The notes beneath the pieces were generated by a model. That model saw only the letters and a list, made by a program, of their open reading frames with translations. It was not told where the DNA came from and searched no databases. This document shows, one piece after another, positions 54,666 to 63,896 of a stretch of 64,000 bases of DNA (position 1 is its first letter; each line of letters begins with the position of its first letter). This DNA comes from Prevotellaceae bacterium UBA6974 (GTDB taxonomy: Bacteria > Bacteroidota > Bacteroidia > Bacteroidales > Bacteroidaceae), in NCBI GenBank assembly GCA_002450165.1, contig DJYQ01000048.1:57653-121652 (forward strand), in the 5' to 3' direction. The translations under genes were made by a program, and so were the position numbers.

Positions 54666-56194
54666 CTTCTTCTATTATATATCAAAAAAGCAACGGCAAC
54701 AAATGCCGTAAATGTCATACCTATTGCATATCCAGTCCCCACATCCAGTCCAAAGCCATTCCCCCTGTCAATCAGAATAAAGCATGAACTCACTGCACAC
54801 ATGAATACGCCAGGCACAAAACTTATCAGCCACGCCCACGACGAAGCACCGGGCCTATGCCCCAGATAATGTGCAATCGTCAGGAAAGTAAACGAGGCAA
54901 GCACTTGGTTCAGCCAACTCACATATAGCCACAGCACCTTGAACGAGCCTATGCTGATCATTGCTATTGCTATTGCAAACAAAGGCAGCGACAACAACAG
55001 GCGACGGACGACGGACCTCTGGGCATAGTGCGAGAAATCCGCACAAATCAGCCTTGCAGCACGGAAGGCACTTCCGCCCGTACTCATTGGGGCAGCCACT
55101 ATACCCAGCACAGCAAGTATTAGCCCCAGCCTGCCAAGCCAGTCATTGCATATCATGTTCACGACAAGGGCGGGATTCATTCTGACCTCCGTCACGCCAT
55201 CGTTACCGACCGTATGCGTCATAGCATAATATAACTTCTCATAAGGCGTATTCAGCACAGATGCCCCCTGACCATATAAAGCCACCATATCCAGGGTATC
55301 GACGAACTTGATTGCTGCAGCAGCCCATATCAGGGCGATGACACCCTCCGTCACCATTGCACCATAGAAACACCTCAATCCATATCTCTCATTCTTTATA
55401 CAACGCGCCATCATTGGCGACTGCGTAGCATGGAATCCGCTAACTGCACCACAGGCAATCGTGATGAACAACGCAGGAAACAGCGGTGTTCCTGCCGGAT
55501 CCAATGACATCGGGTAATGGTCAGCAAATGCCGAAGCCAGTCCGGGAATCTCGCCATCATTTGTAAATATCCCCACCCCGACCAACAATGCCATCAGCAA
55601 TAATGCCACGCCAAAGACCGGATAGATATTACCCATAATCTTGCTGACCGAGAATACCGTCACGCACACATAGAACAGCATCATGGCAACAACCCAATAG
55701 ACATAGGTTCCCTGGATACCCACCGTCTGCAACGTCAAGGTATCCATCAGACCAGCCGGAATCAATGTAAAGCTTGCCCCCACGCACAGCATCAGCACCA
55801 GACTCACAATCCTCATCACCAGACGGCACCCACTCCCCAGTTCGTCACCGATAATCTCGGGAAGCGACGCACCATTACGTCTCAAGCTTATCATTCCGGC
55901 CATATAGTCATGCATTGCACCTCCCAGCAGACAGCCAAACACAATCCACAGGAAAGCCGCAGGACCATACAATATACCCATCAGCGCACCGAATATAGGT
56001 CCCGTACCCGCAATATTCAGAAACTGCACCGTATATACCTTCCACGTAGGCATCGGGATATAGTCCGCACCGTCAGCATTGGTATAGCACGGCGTCCTTC
56101 GCCCCGCATCAGGACCAAAGACACGCTCCACGAAACTCCCATATATAAAATAGCCGGCAACAAGTATCGCCAATGCCAAAACAAATGTGCTCAT
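54659..56194 (-). CDS. CstA-family transporter (first copy)
   Basis: 511 residues, paralogous to the next gene throughout: VYTVQFLNIAGTGPIFGALMGILYG, GAMHDYMAGM, LPEIIGDELG and SGFHATQSPMMARC. A longer loop near residues 290-330 (GQGASVLNTPYEKLYYAMTHT) distinguishes it. Signal-type N-terminus MSTFVLALAILVAGYFIYGSF with the charged EDAGRR-like GPDAGRRTPC after helix 1. It is first in the operon, under the promoter at 56226-56256. Peptide or pyruvate uptake is inferred from the family. Confidence 0.9.
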   Translation of the reverse strand: MSTFVLALAILVAGYFIYGSFVERVFGPDAGRRTPCYTNADGADYIPMPTWKVYTVQFLNIAGTGPIFGALMGILYGPAAFLWIVFGCLLGGAMHDYMAGMISLRRNGASLPEIIGDELGSGCRLVMRIVSLVLMLCVGASFTLIPAGLMDTLTLQTVGIQGTYVYWVVAMMLFYVCVTVFSVSKIMGNIYPVFGVALLLMALLVGVGIFTNDGEIPGLASAFADHYPMSLDPAGTPLFPALFITIACGAVSGFHATQSPMMARCIKNERYGLRCFYGAMVTEGVIALIWAAAAIKFVDTLDMVALYGQGASVLNTPYEKLYYAMTHTVGNDGVTEVRMNPALVVNMICNDWLGRLGLILAVLGIVAAPMSTGGSAFRAARLICADFSHYAQRSVVRRLLLSLPLFAIAIAMISIGSFKVLWLYVSWLNQVLASFTFLTIAHYLGHRPGASSWAWLISFVPGVFMCAVSSCFILIDRGNGFGLDVGTGYAIGMTFTAFVAVAFLIYNRRRC

Positions 56195-56225
56195 CTTAAA
56201 TTCTGCGAACTACACTATTCACGGA

Positions 56226-56256
56226 CAAAGATACGATTAAGTTTCCAAAAACGCAA
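56226..56256 (-). promoter_or_regulatory. Promoter of the cstA-type operon
   Basis: On the minus strand, TTG at 56256-56254, a 20-base spacer and TATCTTTG at 56233-56226. Full consensus; the leader is about 27 bases. Confidence 0.75.
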
Positions 56257-56263
56257 ATAAAAT

Positions 56264-56294
56264 TTGGAAAATCACTCGCAAAGTAATACCTTTG
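56264..56294 (+). promoter_or_regulatory. Promoter of the second GHL10 gene, likely leaderless
   Basis: TTG at 56264-56266, a 20-base spacer and TACCTTTG at 56287-56294, a full consensus match. The box ends only five bases before the ATG at 56300, so transcription should begin at or within a base or two of the start codon. Confidence 0.75.
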
Positions 56295-56299
56295 TAGGC

Positions 56300-57685
56300 A
56301 TGAGGCTGTTGTTCATTATCCTTTTTGCACTTGCATATTCAAGCGACGCCACAGTCCGCGCCAATCCCAAGCACGAGATACGCGCCGTCTGGTACACCAC
56401 ACTTATGGGGCTGGACTGGCCACGGACACAGGCCACTGACCAGGCAACGATGGAAATCCAGAAACAGGAGCTGTGCCGCGATCTGGACCGTCTGCAGAAA
56501 GACGGTATCAATCTCATCTACCTGCAAACTCGCACGCGCGGGGCAGTCATATACCCATCTGCTATCGAGCCCATAGACGCCATCTTTGCCGGCAAATACG
56601 GCAAGTCACCCGGATACGACCCACTCGCCTTTGCCATTGAGCAATGTCACCGTCGCGGGATTGAATGCCACGCCTGGATTGTGACAATACCATACGTCAA
56701 GACAGAAACAGCACGCAAGCTCGGCAAACATTCCCTTGTCCATACTAACCCCGGACTGCTGTTCAGACAGAACGACATGTACTACCTGGACCCTGCCAGT
56801 GAGGAAACCGAACAATACCTTAGCCGCATCTGTCAGGAAATCGCACACAACTACGACGTGGACGGCATCCACTTCGACTACATACGCTACCCCGAGAACA
56901 CGCCCAGCAACAGACAACAATGGCGTCGCGACAACATCACCCGCATAGTACGCAAGCTATACAACACCATAAAAGCCGAAAAAGCCTGGCTACGCATATC
57001 ATGCAGCCCCGTAGGCAAATACTACGACGTCAGCCGCTACCCCTCGCGCGGATGGAACGCCTACGACACCGTGTTTCAGGATGCCGTATCATGGATGCAC
57101 CAGGGAATCATGGACATGATTTCCCCCATGATGTACTTCAAGGGAGACCACTTCTACCCATTCTGCGCAGACTGGCAGGAACAATGCAACAGCAAGCTGG
57201 TAGCACCGGGATTAGGCATATATTTCCTGCACCCCAACGAAAGAAACTGGGACCTGACCGACGTCACCCGCGAACTTTGCTACATACGCAGCCAGGGGAT
57301 GTCTGGAGCAGCATTCTTCCGTGCACGCTTCCTGCTGGATGACGTCAAGGGGCTCGAGACATGGATACGCAACTTCTACTACACCACCCCCGCAATCATT
57401 CCACCGCTTACAACAGAACAACAGGCAGTCAACAGCAACCCCAATGCTCCATCAAGAGCCAAACGCTACGTCCTGTACGCCTCCACAGACTATCCCGTAG
57501 ATACAACCAATCCACATAACCTGGTCCGCGTCTATTGGGGCCAAGTACAATGGGACGAACTTACCAGACGCCTGTGGGGTATGCACCTGGCAGTGACAGA
57601 GCTGGACGATTACGGAAACGAATCCGAACCCCGTGACCTGACCCCCGCCCCACGCAGAACTCAGTACAAATTTACCATACGATGA
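56300..57685 (+). CDS. Family 10-like glycosyl hydrolase (GHL10), second copy
   Basis: 461 residues from 56300 (MRLLFIILFALAYSSDA), a proper signal peptide; the in-frame ATG at 56264 lies inside the promoter. The barrel has HEIRAVWYTTLMGLDWPR, LQKDGINLIYLQTRTRGAVIYPS, CHRRGIECHAWIVT, DVDGIHFDYIRYP, ISCSPVGKYYDV and MDMISPMMYFKGDHFYP. The C-terminal beta domain is similar in plan to the 47293 copy, but the two proteins are clearly diverged. It overlaps the serine hydrolase gene by four bases, so both are translated together. The substrate is unknown. Confidence 0.92.
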   Translation: MRLLFIILFALAYSSDATVRANPKHEIRAVWYTTLMGLDWPRTQATDQATMEIQKQELCRDLDRLQKDGINLIYLQTRTRGAVIYPSAIEPIDAIFAGKYGKSPGYDPLAFAIEQCHRRGIECHAWIVTIPYVKTETARKLGKHSLVHTNPGLLFRQNDMYYLDPASEETEQYLSRICQEIAHNYDVDGIHFDYIRYPENTPSNRQQWRRDNITRIVRKLYNTIKAEKAWLRISCSPVGKYYDVSRYPSRGWNAYDTVFQDAVSWMHQGIMDMISPMMYFKGDHFYPFCADWQEQCNSKLVAPGLGIYFLHPNERNWDLTDVTRELCYIRSQGMSGAAFFRARFLLDDVKGLETWIRNFYYTTPAIIPPLTTEQQAVNSNPNAPSRAKRYVLYASTDYPVDTTNPHNLVRVYWGQVQWDELTRRLWGMHLAVTELDDYGNESEPRDLTPAPRRTQYKFTIR

Positions 57686-59223
57686 AGAGAATCATATTCA
57701 TACTGCTCATCCTCATTCCCCACCTCGAAAGCAAGGCACAGTTCAACGAACTGATACGCTCCACACCCGAAGCCGAAGGCATAGCATCACGTTACGTCAA
57801 ACAGTTTCTGGACACCCTGCAGACATTCAGAAGCATGCAGATTCACTCCTGCATCATAGTCAGGCACGGCCGCGTAATCGCAGAAATGTACCCCACTCCC
57901 TGGAAAAAAGGGAACAGCCACGCCCTCTATTCAGCATCCAAGACCTTCACTGCAGCCGCCATAGGCATGTGCATAAGCGACAGCCTCATCACACTAAACG
58001 ACAGCATCTGCAAGTATCTGGGCGAATATTACCCCGAAGAGCCAAACGACACCATTCAGGCCATCACCGTCCGCGACTTGCTCACGATGCAGAGCGGCCT
58101 GCCTGTAGATACCAGGATGCGCACCGTCGAAACCCAATGGTTACGCTTCTATCTGGCACAGAAGCCCAAAGACATGCCCGGCGTACTGTGGGCATACGAC
58201 AGCATCGTAACATATATGCTGTCGGCAATCGTACAAAAAGTAACCGGCATGAAACTGATGGATTTCCTGCGCATACGGCTCTTCATTCCCCTGCACATCA
58301 CCCAGGTAGCATGGGAAGAAAGCCCCGAGGGCATAACCTGCGGAGGATGGGGGCTGTACATGCAGCCCGAATCCATGGCCAAGTTCGGCCTGCTGCTCCT
58401 GCGCGGCGGCGTTTGGAACGGAGTCCGAATCATAGACAGGGAATGGGTTGGCGAAATGATGAAACCCCAAAGCGTAACCGGCAAATACGGATATCAGATG
58501 TGGCAGGGCAACTATCATGGATGGACCGAAGCCAACGGAGCATACGGCCAGTACATCGACATCATCCCCGACAAGGATCTGGTCGTCGTCATCACCGCCT
58601 GCAACTACCAAGGCATTCCACACCAGAAACTCATCAAGACAATCCTGGCATCACACTGCCAGAAGAAACCCGTTGCCATAGTGTATCGCAAGCTATACAG
58701 GAAAGTCAACGGGCGCACCGTCAAGACCTACCAGTTAGCCAGCGACCTGGACATCCTGCGCGAGGCACAGAAGAAATACTCCATCCCAACCGTCCAGGGC
58801 AACGCCTACAGCCACGTATGTATCCGCAATACCAATGTTCAGCTTGCCCCCAATGTCCTGGGATGGCAAAACGTCATCATCAAGCCGTCAATAAACGGAC
58901 TCAGTCTGGAAGTCACCGATACCGACAACAAAAACTACACCCTGGTACTGGGGAACAAGAAATGGACCGAGAATACCATCAACGGTCTGCCATACAACCC
59001 GCGGCCATTTCTAAACAACTTCAGCAATCTGCCGCAAAACTGGAAAGTCGCCGGCTGCTACGGGTGGAGCAACGATGGAATACTGAACATACGCCTGTGC
59101 TACACCAACTGGTTCTCTGGTGCAGACATCAGCATCAAGATATCCAGTGCAGCAGTTACATTCACCGTCAAGCCGACCGACTCCAGCAAACGCATTGTAA
59201 CCACGGGATGGATCAGGAACTGA
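57682..59223 (+). CDS. Serine hydrolase, class C beta-lactamase/penicillin-binding fold
   Basis: 513 residues with signal peptide MKRIIFILLILIPHLESKA-Q. The catalytic Ser84-x-x-Lys87 is in YSASKTFTAAAIG; the Tyr-x-Ser/Asn equivalent is Tyr172-Asp-Ser174; the MQSGLP segment and GGWGLYMQPESMAKFG are as in the family. The last 150 residues form a beta domain that is probably separate. Possible roles include peptidoglycan or D-amino-acid peptide cleavage; coupling to a GHL10 glycosidase makes a joint role in cell-wall fragments plausible but unproven. Confidence 0.9.
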   Translation: MKRIIFILLILIPHLESKAQFNELIRSTPEAEGIASRYVKQFLDTLQTFRSMQIHSCIIVRHGRVIAEMYPTPWKKGNSHALYSASKTFTAAAIGMCISDSLITLNDSICKYLGEYYPEEPNDTIQAITVRDLLTMQSGLPVDTRMRTVETQWLRFYLAQKPKDMPGVLWAYDSIVTYMLSAIVQKVTGMKLMDFLRIRLFIPLHITQVAWEESPEGITCGGWGLYMQPESMAKFGLLLLRGGVWNGVRIIDREWVGEMMKPQSVTGKYGYQMWQGNYHGWTEANGAYGQYIDIIPDKDLVVVITACNYQGIPHQKLIKTILASHCQKKPVAIVYRKLYRKVNGRTVKTYQLASDLDILREAQKKYSIPTVQGNAYSHVCIRNTNVQLAPNVLGWQNVIIKPSINGLSLEVTDTDNKNYTLVLGNKKWTENTINGLPYNPRPFLNNFSNLPQNWKVAGCYGWSNDGILNIRLCYTNWFSGADISIKISSAAVTFTVKPTDSSKRIVTTGWIRN

Positions 59224-59227
59224 CTAC

Positions 59228-60388
59228 CTACCGGCGCATGAACACGAAATGAGCGGGAATGTCACCCGTCCTCACATCCCACAGCCTCACCCCCTCGGGC
59301 GAAAAGCAATACAATCTGCCGGGATTGACATAGTCCCGTGCATCAGCAACCAATATCTGCCCGTTTTCCGGATTGACAGCAACCGAATACGGACGCCTTA
59401 TCCTGCTGTCAGTCCCGTCGGTAATGAATTTCGTGCTCACCAGACTGTGCGTGCGGACATTGACAATACCGTATGTCGTAGTCGTTTCCTGCGTCACATA
59501 GTTGAACTCACTTCCCACTATATACAGCGAGTCACCGCACAACGTCATTGCACTGGCAGCCACATGTCCGCCTGCAGGCGTCCGCAGTTCGTTGACGGCA
59601 GCCACACTTCCCGGGCGGTCTATCCAATACAGCGCTGCAGACATGTCATAATAGTCCCCACGGGACGAAACCCACAACTGCCCAAATCTGTCGGCAACCA
59701 CATACTGCAGGTTCACCGCAACCGGAATACGGCGTTCCTCGGTCATTGACGACAGGTTAACCACCGACACCGTCCTCTCGTAATTATTCACCATATACCC
59801 ACCGCTGTTACAAACATAGGCATATCCGTCCATTATCGCAATACCGTCAGGCTGATAACCCACCAGACAAGTGCCCGTAACCTGCAATGTTGCCGTATCT
59901 ACACGAGCCACGTAGCCCAACTGCTTGTAGTTGTCATCTATCTGCACCGGCCCAGCATAGCTCGTAATGTAAGCATAAGGCCCGTCAAAAGCAACATAGC
60001 GGCAGTTCGGAATCTCGACCTGCCCTATACGCCTGGCAGTCGCCGCATCCATCACCTCGACCTTGTTGCTGCAGTTAATCACAGCCCACAGCCTGCTCCC
60101 ATATACCTGCAAGTCGTTGCCGACGTCACCCAATTCCTTCACCACATCGGGATTGGCATTACCATATATGTTACGAGTATATGTCGCACTTGTATAGTCA
60201 TAGAAATCCAACGTACACTTGTTCGATCCCATATTACCCTCGTTCAGCAGATAGAACCCAGTAACAGGCCCTTGGACAATCTTACCTGCAGACTCCGACT
60301 CTGTCGGCCATACAATCACCTCCTGACGGCACGACACCATCAGGACAAGAATCACACAGACTATGAACCACACCCGTACCTTTTTCAT
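59228..60388 (-). CDS. BtuG-like surface beta-propeller lipoprotein
   Basis: 386 residues, lipobox ending VLMVSC (Cys20). The rest repeats the YncE/DUF5074-type beta-propeller pattern (GFYLLNEGNMGSNKCTLDFYD, NDLQVYGSRLWAVINCSNKVEVMD, YVAFDGPYAYITSY, YQPDGIAIMDGYAYVCNSGG, SVAVNPENGQILVADA). In Bacteroides, BtuG is a seven-bladed surface propeller that captures cobalamin and passes it to BtuB. Here the gene directly follows and overlaps by four bases a TonB receptor gene, the same arrangement. The ligand is inferred, not shown. Confidence 0.87.
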   Translation of the reverse strand: MKKVRVWFIVCVILVLMVSCRQEVIVWPTESESAGKIVQGPVTGFYLLNEGNMGSNKCTLDFYDYTSATYTRNIYGNANPDVVKELGDVGNDLQVYGSRLWAVINCSNKVEVMDAATARRIGQVEIPNCRYVAFDGPYAYITSYAGPVQIDDNYKQLGYVARVDTATLQVTGTCLVGYQPDGIAIMDGYAYVCNSGGYMVNNYERTVSVVNLSSMTEERRIPVAVNLQYVVADRFGQLWVSSRGDYYDMSAALYWIDRPGSVAAVNELRTPAGGHVAASAMTLCGDSLYIVGSEFNYVTQETTTTYGIVNVRTHSLVSTKFITDGTDSRIRRPYSVAVNPENGQILVADARDYVNPGRLYCFSPEGVRLWDVRTGDIPAHFVFMRR

Positions 60389-62433
60389 AACTCAACCCTG
60401 ATACTACCCCTCCAGTTACGCCCCGGCATCGGATAATTGGGCACGACATCATACTGCTGGTCAAACACATTGTTGCACTCCAGCGTAAACGTCATGCTTC
60501 TGAACCATTTTCCAATCCCGGGACACACCCCCCTGTCCAACGTATAGCCCAAGCTCAGGTCATGCGTGTACCACGGCTGCTCGTAGTTTTCCCTGATATT
60601 CGAGCTCGCATGATACCTCTCGCCCACATACACGAACGCATAGTTCAGCGACAGCCCCTTCCACCTCAGGTTCCCCGTAGCCGAGCCGCTGTGCCACGGG
60701 ATATAGGCAATCTGTCCGCCATAGGTACCGTAATACGGATCATCGTCCGACGGGTCTGTCCTGTCCTGGGCGCTCTGATACGTATAATTCGCACACAGCA
60801 CCAGACTCCAGTCCCTACACCACCGCATTACCGTCTGCGCCGTAGTCTCGACACCCAGTATCCGCACCTTGCCCACGTTCATCATCATCCAGCGGTACTG
60901 TCCGCTGCCCCTGGGCACCGCAATAATTTTGTTATCCACCCTGTTGTAATACCCGTCAGCCTTGAACTCCACATGACGGAACACACCCCGCATCCAGTCA
61001 TGCTGGTAAATCAGGCCCAGGTCCAGCTGCTGCGTATTCTCAGGCTTCAGGCTCGTATTGCCCACCTCGGTATAATACAGGTCATTGAAAGTCGGCAGGC
61101 GGAAAATCTTCTTGTAGAAGAAACGCAGCGACAGATCCCTGTTGTCCCTGATGGGATTGTACGAGATATAGACAGCAGGAGTCCACCTACTCAGCGCATC
61201 CCGCACCCTGGACTGCGCCACCGTAGTCCTGTCCCAGACATTTGTCCCCAACAGACTTGCCATAGCACGAAAACGCCGCCACTGATACTGCGTGGCAAAC
61301 GCCACCAGAAGCGTATGACGGCTGGGATGTACGAAATTGACCAGATTGGCATCCAGCGCATTGTACTGATAGTCAGCCGACACATTCAGCTCCCAGTGCG
61401 GCAGCAATTCAATATTATGAGCCGTACTCAGATACAACTCGTCCTGGCGGAACCTGTTGTCAATCAGCATTGTCGTCTCGTCGGGATTCAGATATCTCAT
61501 CCAGTCATGTGCATACTTGCCCGAAAGCTGGAACTTGTACCGCTCGCTCACATGCTTTGTCCAACTACCCTGCGCAAAGAAATTCCGGTCCCACTGACGC
61601 TGAGCAAACCGCCACACATTGTTCACGATAGCCCCAGGAATTCCACGGTTACTGTCGTAATAATACACCTTGGCATTCCACGTCCCATCATCAGTATTGC
61701 CAAACACCGCCCCCTCGATACGGAAGCTGCGCAAGTCACCATTCTGCCTCACCGCAGTCGTATCCCACGCAACCGTCCCCGAGGGCAGGACACGACGGTA
61801 TCTGAACCTATATTTCCCGTCAGCCCCCGTATAATCAGCACTCAAACTGGTCGATATCCTCCTGTTCCACCTCTGTTCCCATACCACCGTAGGACTTATC
61901 AGACCAAAACTGCCCCCCTTCAGCACGACACGCAGATTATAGTTCCTCCCCTCCTCAAACCGCGGACGACGCGTACGTATATACACCGACCCACTGGTGC
62001 CGAAATCCCTGGCAGGCTGGAAAATCTGCGCCTTCTGACCGTTGTACAGCGCAATCTCCTCGATATTCTCCATCGAGAAACGCCCCAGGTCAACCAGCCC
62101 ATTCTGCGCATTTCCCAACTGTATCCCGTCATAGAACACCCCCATGTGGTTAGTTCCCATGCTACGCACGTCCACCGTCTTCAGGCCACCCACCCCGCCA
62201 TAGTCCTTAATCTGTACGCCGCTGAAATAACGCAACGCATCCGCAACCGACTGCGAGCGCAACGATTCCAGCCGCACCCCGCTCAGCCGCTGGCTGGGCA
62301 CAATCTCGTCCCTCTGCCTGCCATATACCGTTACCTCGTGCATATCACTGTTCATAACCACAGAATCCCTCTCCTGAGCAAGCGTCAGAAGAGGAACTCC
62401 AAATGCCATTATCAACAGTTTCAGCGCCTTCAT
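60385..62433 (-). CDS. TonB-dependent outer-membrane receptor, BtuB-type
   Basis: 682 residues from 62433 (MKALKLLIMAFGVPLLTLA-Q), a normal signal peptide; the ORF continues to 62535 but those codons lie in the previous gene. There is a TonB-box-like MHEVTVYG, a plug domain (VADALRYFSGVQIKDYGGVGGLKTVDVRSMG, VFYDGIQLGNAQNG, EEIALYNGQ) and a 22-strand barrel closing in GSIRVEL. Paired with the BtuG-like gene, so cobalamin uptake is the best guess. No cobalamin riboswitch was recognised upstream. Confidence 0.9.
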   Translation of the reverse strand: MKALKLLIMAFGVPLLTLAQERDSVVMNSDMHEVTVYGRQRDEIVPSQRLSGVRLESLRSQSVADALRYFSGVQIKDYGGVGGLKTVDVRSMGTNHMGVFYDGIQLGNAQNGLVDLGRFSMENIEEIALYNGQKAQIFQPARDFGTSGSVYIRTRRPRFEEGRNYNLRVVLKGGSFGLISPTVVWEQRWNRRISTSLSADYTGADGKYRFRYRRVLPSGTVAWDTTAVRQNGDLRSFRIEGAVFGNTDDGTWNAKVYYYDSNRGIPGAIVNNVWRFAQRQWDRNFFAQGSWTKHVSERYKFQLSGKYAHDWMRYLNPDETTMLIDNRFRQDELYLSTAHNIELLPHWELNVSADYQYNALDANLVNFVHPSRHTLLVAFATQYQWRRFRAMASLLGTNVWDRTTVAQSRVRDALSRWTPAVYISYNPIRDNRDLSLRFFYKKIFRLPTFNDLYYTEVGNTSLKPENTQQLDLGLIYQHDWMRGVFRHVEFKADGYYNRVDNKIIAVPRGSGQYRWMMMNVGKVRILGVETTAQTVMRWCRDWSLVLCANYTYQSAQDRTDPSDDDPYYGTYGGQIAYIPWHSGSATGNLRWKGLSLNYAFVYVGERYHASSNIRENYEQPWYTHDLSLGYTLDRGVCPGIGKWFRSMTFTLECNNVFDQQYDVVPNYPMPGRNWRGSIRVEL

Positions 62434-62449
62434 CTCAAGTCGAAACCTC

Positions 62450-62629
62450 CTATTTGTTTTTCCTTTGAGACGGACGGTTGGCCCTCCTAGTACGGATATC
62501 AGCCTTCTTCCTGGCCGCCCCGCTTCCATGAGCACCCGTTATGTACTGTTTCTTTTTGGCCTTCGTCCTCACCTTCGGGTCATCCTTCCTGTCCTTCTTG
62601 GGACCACCCTTGAAGGTGATTCCGCTCAT
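62450..62629 (-). CDS. Small basic protein of unknown function
   Basis: 59 residues from 62629 (MSGITFKGGPKKDRKDD). The ATG at 62668 (MGSFGGDDIDLVI) is an alternative, 12 bases after the previous stop codon. The protein is strongly basic, with Lys/Arg in almost a third of positions (KVRTKAKKKQY, AARKKADIRTRR), suggesting nucleic-acid or ribosome binding. It fits the 52-base gap to AICARFT and ends 16 bases before the BtuB-type gene, so it is probably co-transcribed with both. I do not recognise a family. Confidence 0.6.
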   Translation of the reverse strand: MSGITFKGGPKKDRKDDPKVRTKAKKKQYITGAHGSGAARKKADIRTRRANRPSQRKNK

Positions 62630-62680
62630 TATAACCAGGTCTATATCGTCACCGCCAAAACTACCCATACATCCGCAATA

Positions 62681-63862
62681 TTAATGATGGAACAGACGCA
62701 CACCCGTAAACGCCATTGCGATGCCGTATTTGTCACACGTCTCGATAACATGGTCGTCACGCACACTGCCGCCAGCCTGCGCAACATACTTCACGCCCGA
62801 CTTGTAGGCACGCTCGATATTGTCACCAAACGGGAAGAAGGCATCACTACCCAACGCAACATCCCTGTTCTGTGCCAGCCACTCACGCATCTCGTCAGCC
62901 GACAGAGGCTCAGGCCTCCGTGTAAAGAACTTCTGCCACTCTCCCTCGCGCAACACATCCTCACGCTCGGGACCAATGTATATGTCAATCGTATTGTCAC
63001 GGTCAGCACGGCGGATACCCGGCACAAACGGCAACGACATCACCTTCGGATGCTGGCGCAGCCACCATATATCAGCCTTGCTGCCAGCCAGACGCGTACA
63101 GTGGATACGGCTCTGCTGACCAGCCCCAATGCCTATGGCCTGACCGTCCTTCACATAGCAGACACTGTTAGACTGCGTATATTTCAATATAATCAGCGAT
63201 ATTATCAAGTCACGCTTAGCCTCGGCAGGAAAGTTTTTGTTCCTCGTCGGGATATTCTCGAACAGAGCATCGTCCGCCAGGTTTATCTCATTACGCCCCT
63301 GCTCGAACGTAACCCCGAAACACTGCTTGCGCTCCACCGGAGCAGGACGGTATTCCGGATCAATCCTGATAACATTGTATGTACCCTTGCGCTTGGCCTT
63401 CAGCACCTCCAACGCCTCGGGCGTGTATCCCGGAGCAATCACACCGTCCGACACCTCGCGGTTGATAAGCCTAGCCGTTGACTCGTCGCACTCGTCACTC
63501 AGCGCAATGAAATCACCATACGACGACATACGGTCAGCACCCCTGGCTCGAGCATAGGCACAAGCAATCGGACTCAGCGGCAGCGGAGCGTCATCGACAA
63601 AATATATACGCTTCAGCGTATCACTCAACGGCAAACCCACAGCCGCACCCGCAGGACTCACATGCTTGAAACTGGCTGCCGCCGGCAACCCCGTAGCCTG
63701 TTTCAGTTCCCTGACCAACTGCCACGAATTCAGCGCATCCAGGAAATTGATATACCCCGGACGACCGTTCAACACCTCCAACGGCAACTCACCCTCCTCC
63801 ATGAAAATGCGCGAGGGCTTTTGGTTGGGATTACAACCATACTTCAGTTCCAGTTCCTTCAT
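62681..63862 (-). CDS. Stand-alone AICAR transformylase (PurH C-terminal type)
   Basis: 393 residues with the formyltransferase domain only: AASFKHVSPAGAAVGLPL holds the Lys-His pair of the active site, and DFIALSDECDESTARLI, GVIAPGYTPEALEVLKAKRKG, AIGIGAGQQSRIHCT and ALGSDAFFPFGDNIERA follow. The N-terminal IMP cyclohydrolase domain of bifunctional PurH (529 residues in E. coli) is absent and there is no room for it upstream. Transfers a formyl group from 10-formyl-tetrahydrofolate to AICAR; an additional full PurH elsewhere in the genome is likely. Confidence 0.92.
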   Translation of the reverse strand: MKELELKYGCNPNQKPSRIFMEEGELPLEVLNGRPGYINFLDALNSWQLVRELKQATGLPAAASFKHVSPAGAAVGLPLSDTLKRIYFVDDAPLPLSPIACAYARARGADRMSSYGDFIALSDECDESTARLINREVSDGVIAPGYTPEALEVLKAKRKGTYNVIRIDPEYRPAPVERKQCFGVTFEQGRNEINLADDALFENIPTRNKNFPAEAKRDLIISLIILKYTQSNSVCYVKDGQAIGIGAGQQSRIHCTRLAGSKADIWWLRQHPKVMSLPFVPGIRRADRDNTIDIYIGPEREDVLREGEWQKFFTRRPEPLSADEMREWLAQNRDVALGSDAFFPFGDNIERAYKSGVKYVAQAGGSVRDDHVIETCDKYGIAMAFTGVRLFHH

Positions 63863-63888
63863 TTAATTACAACATTTAGTTTCGCGTA

Positions 63889-63896
63889 CAAAGGTA
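63889..63896 (-). promoter_or_regulatory. -7 box for AICARFT and the BtuB-type operon
   Basis: The minus strand reads TACCTTTG, 26 bases before the ATG at 63862. No -33 TTG at the right distance. The remaining bases to 64000 show no gene. Confidence 0.5.

Noticed and set aside
57969..59252. 427-codon frame overlapping the serine hydrolase in another phase
   Set aside because: Arg/His/Gln-rich composition and no recognisable motif, whereas the chosen frame has the Ser-x-x-Lys motif and a signal peptide.
60562..62490. Long open frame of 642 codons on the plus strand, opposite the BtuB-type receptor
   Set aside because: It is rich in Arg, His, Pro and Gln with no domain or signal, as expected for the antisense of a GC-rich gene; the minus-strand protein has clear plug and barrel motifs.
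62465..63481. 338-codon antisense frame over AICAR transformylase
   Set aside because: The minus-strand protein has the full formyltransferase motifs; the antisense frame shows none.
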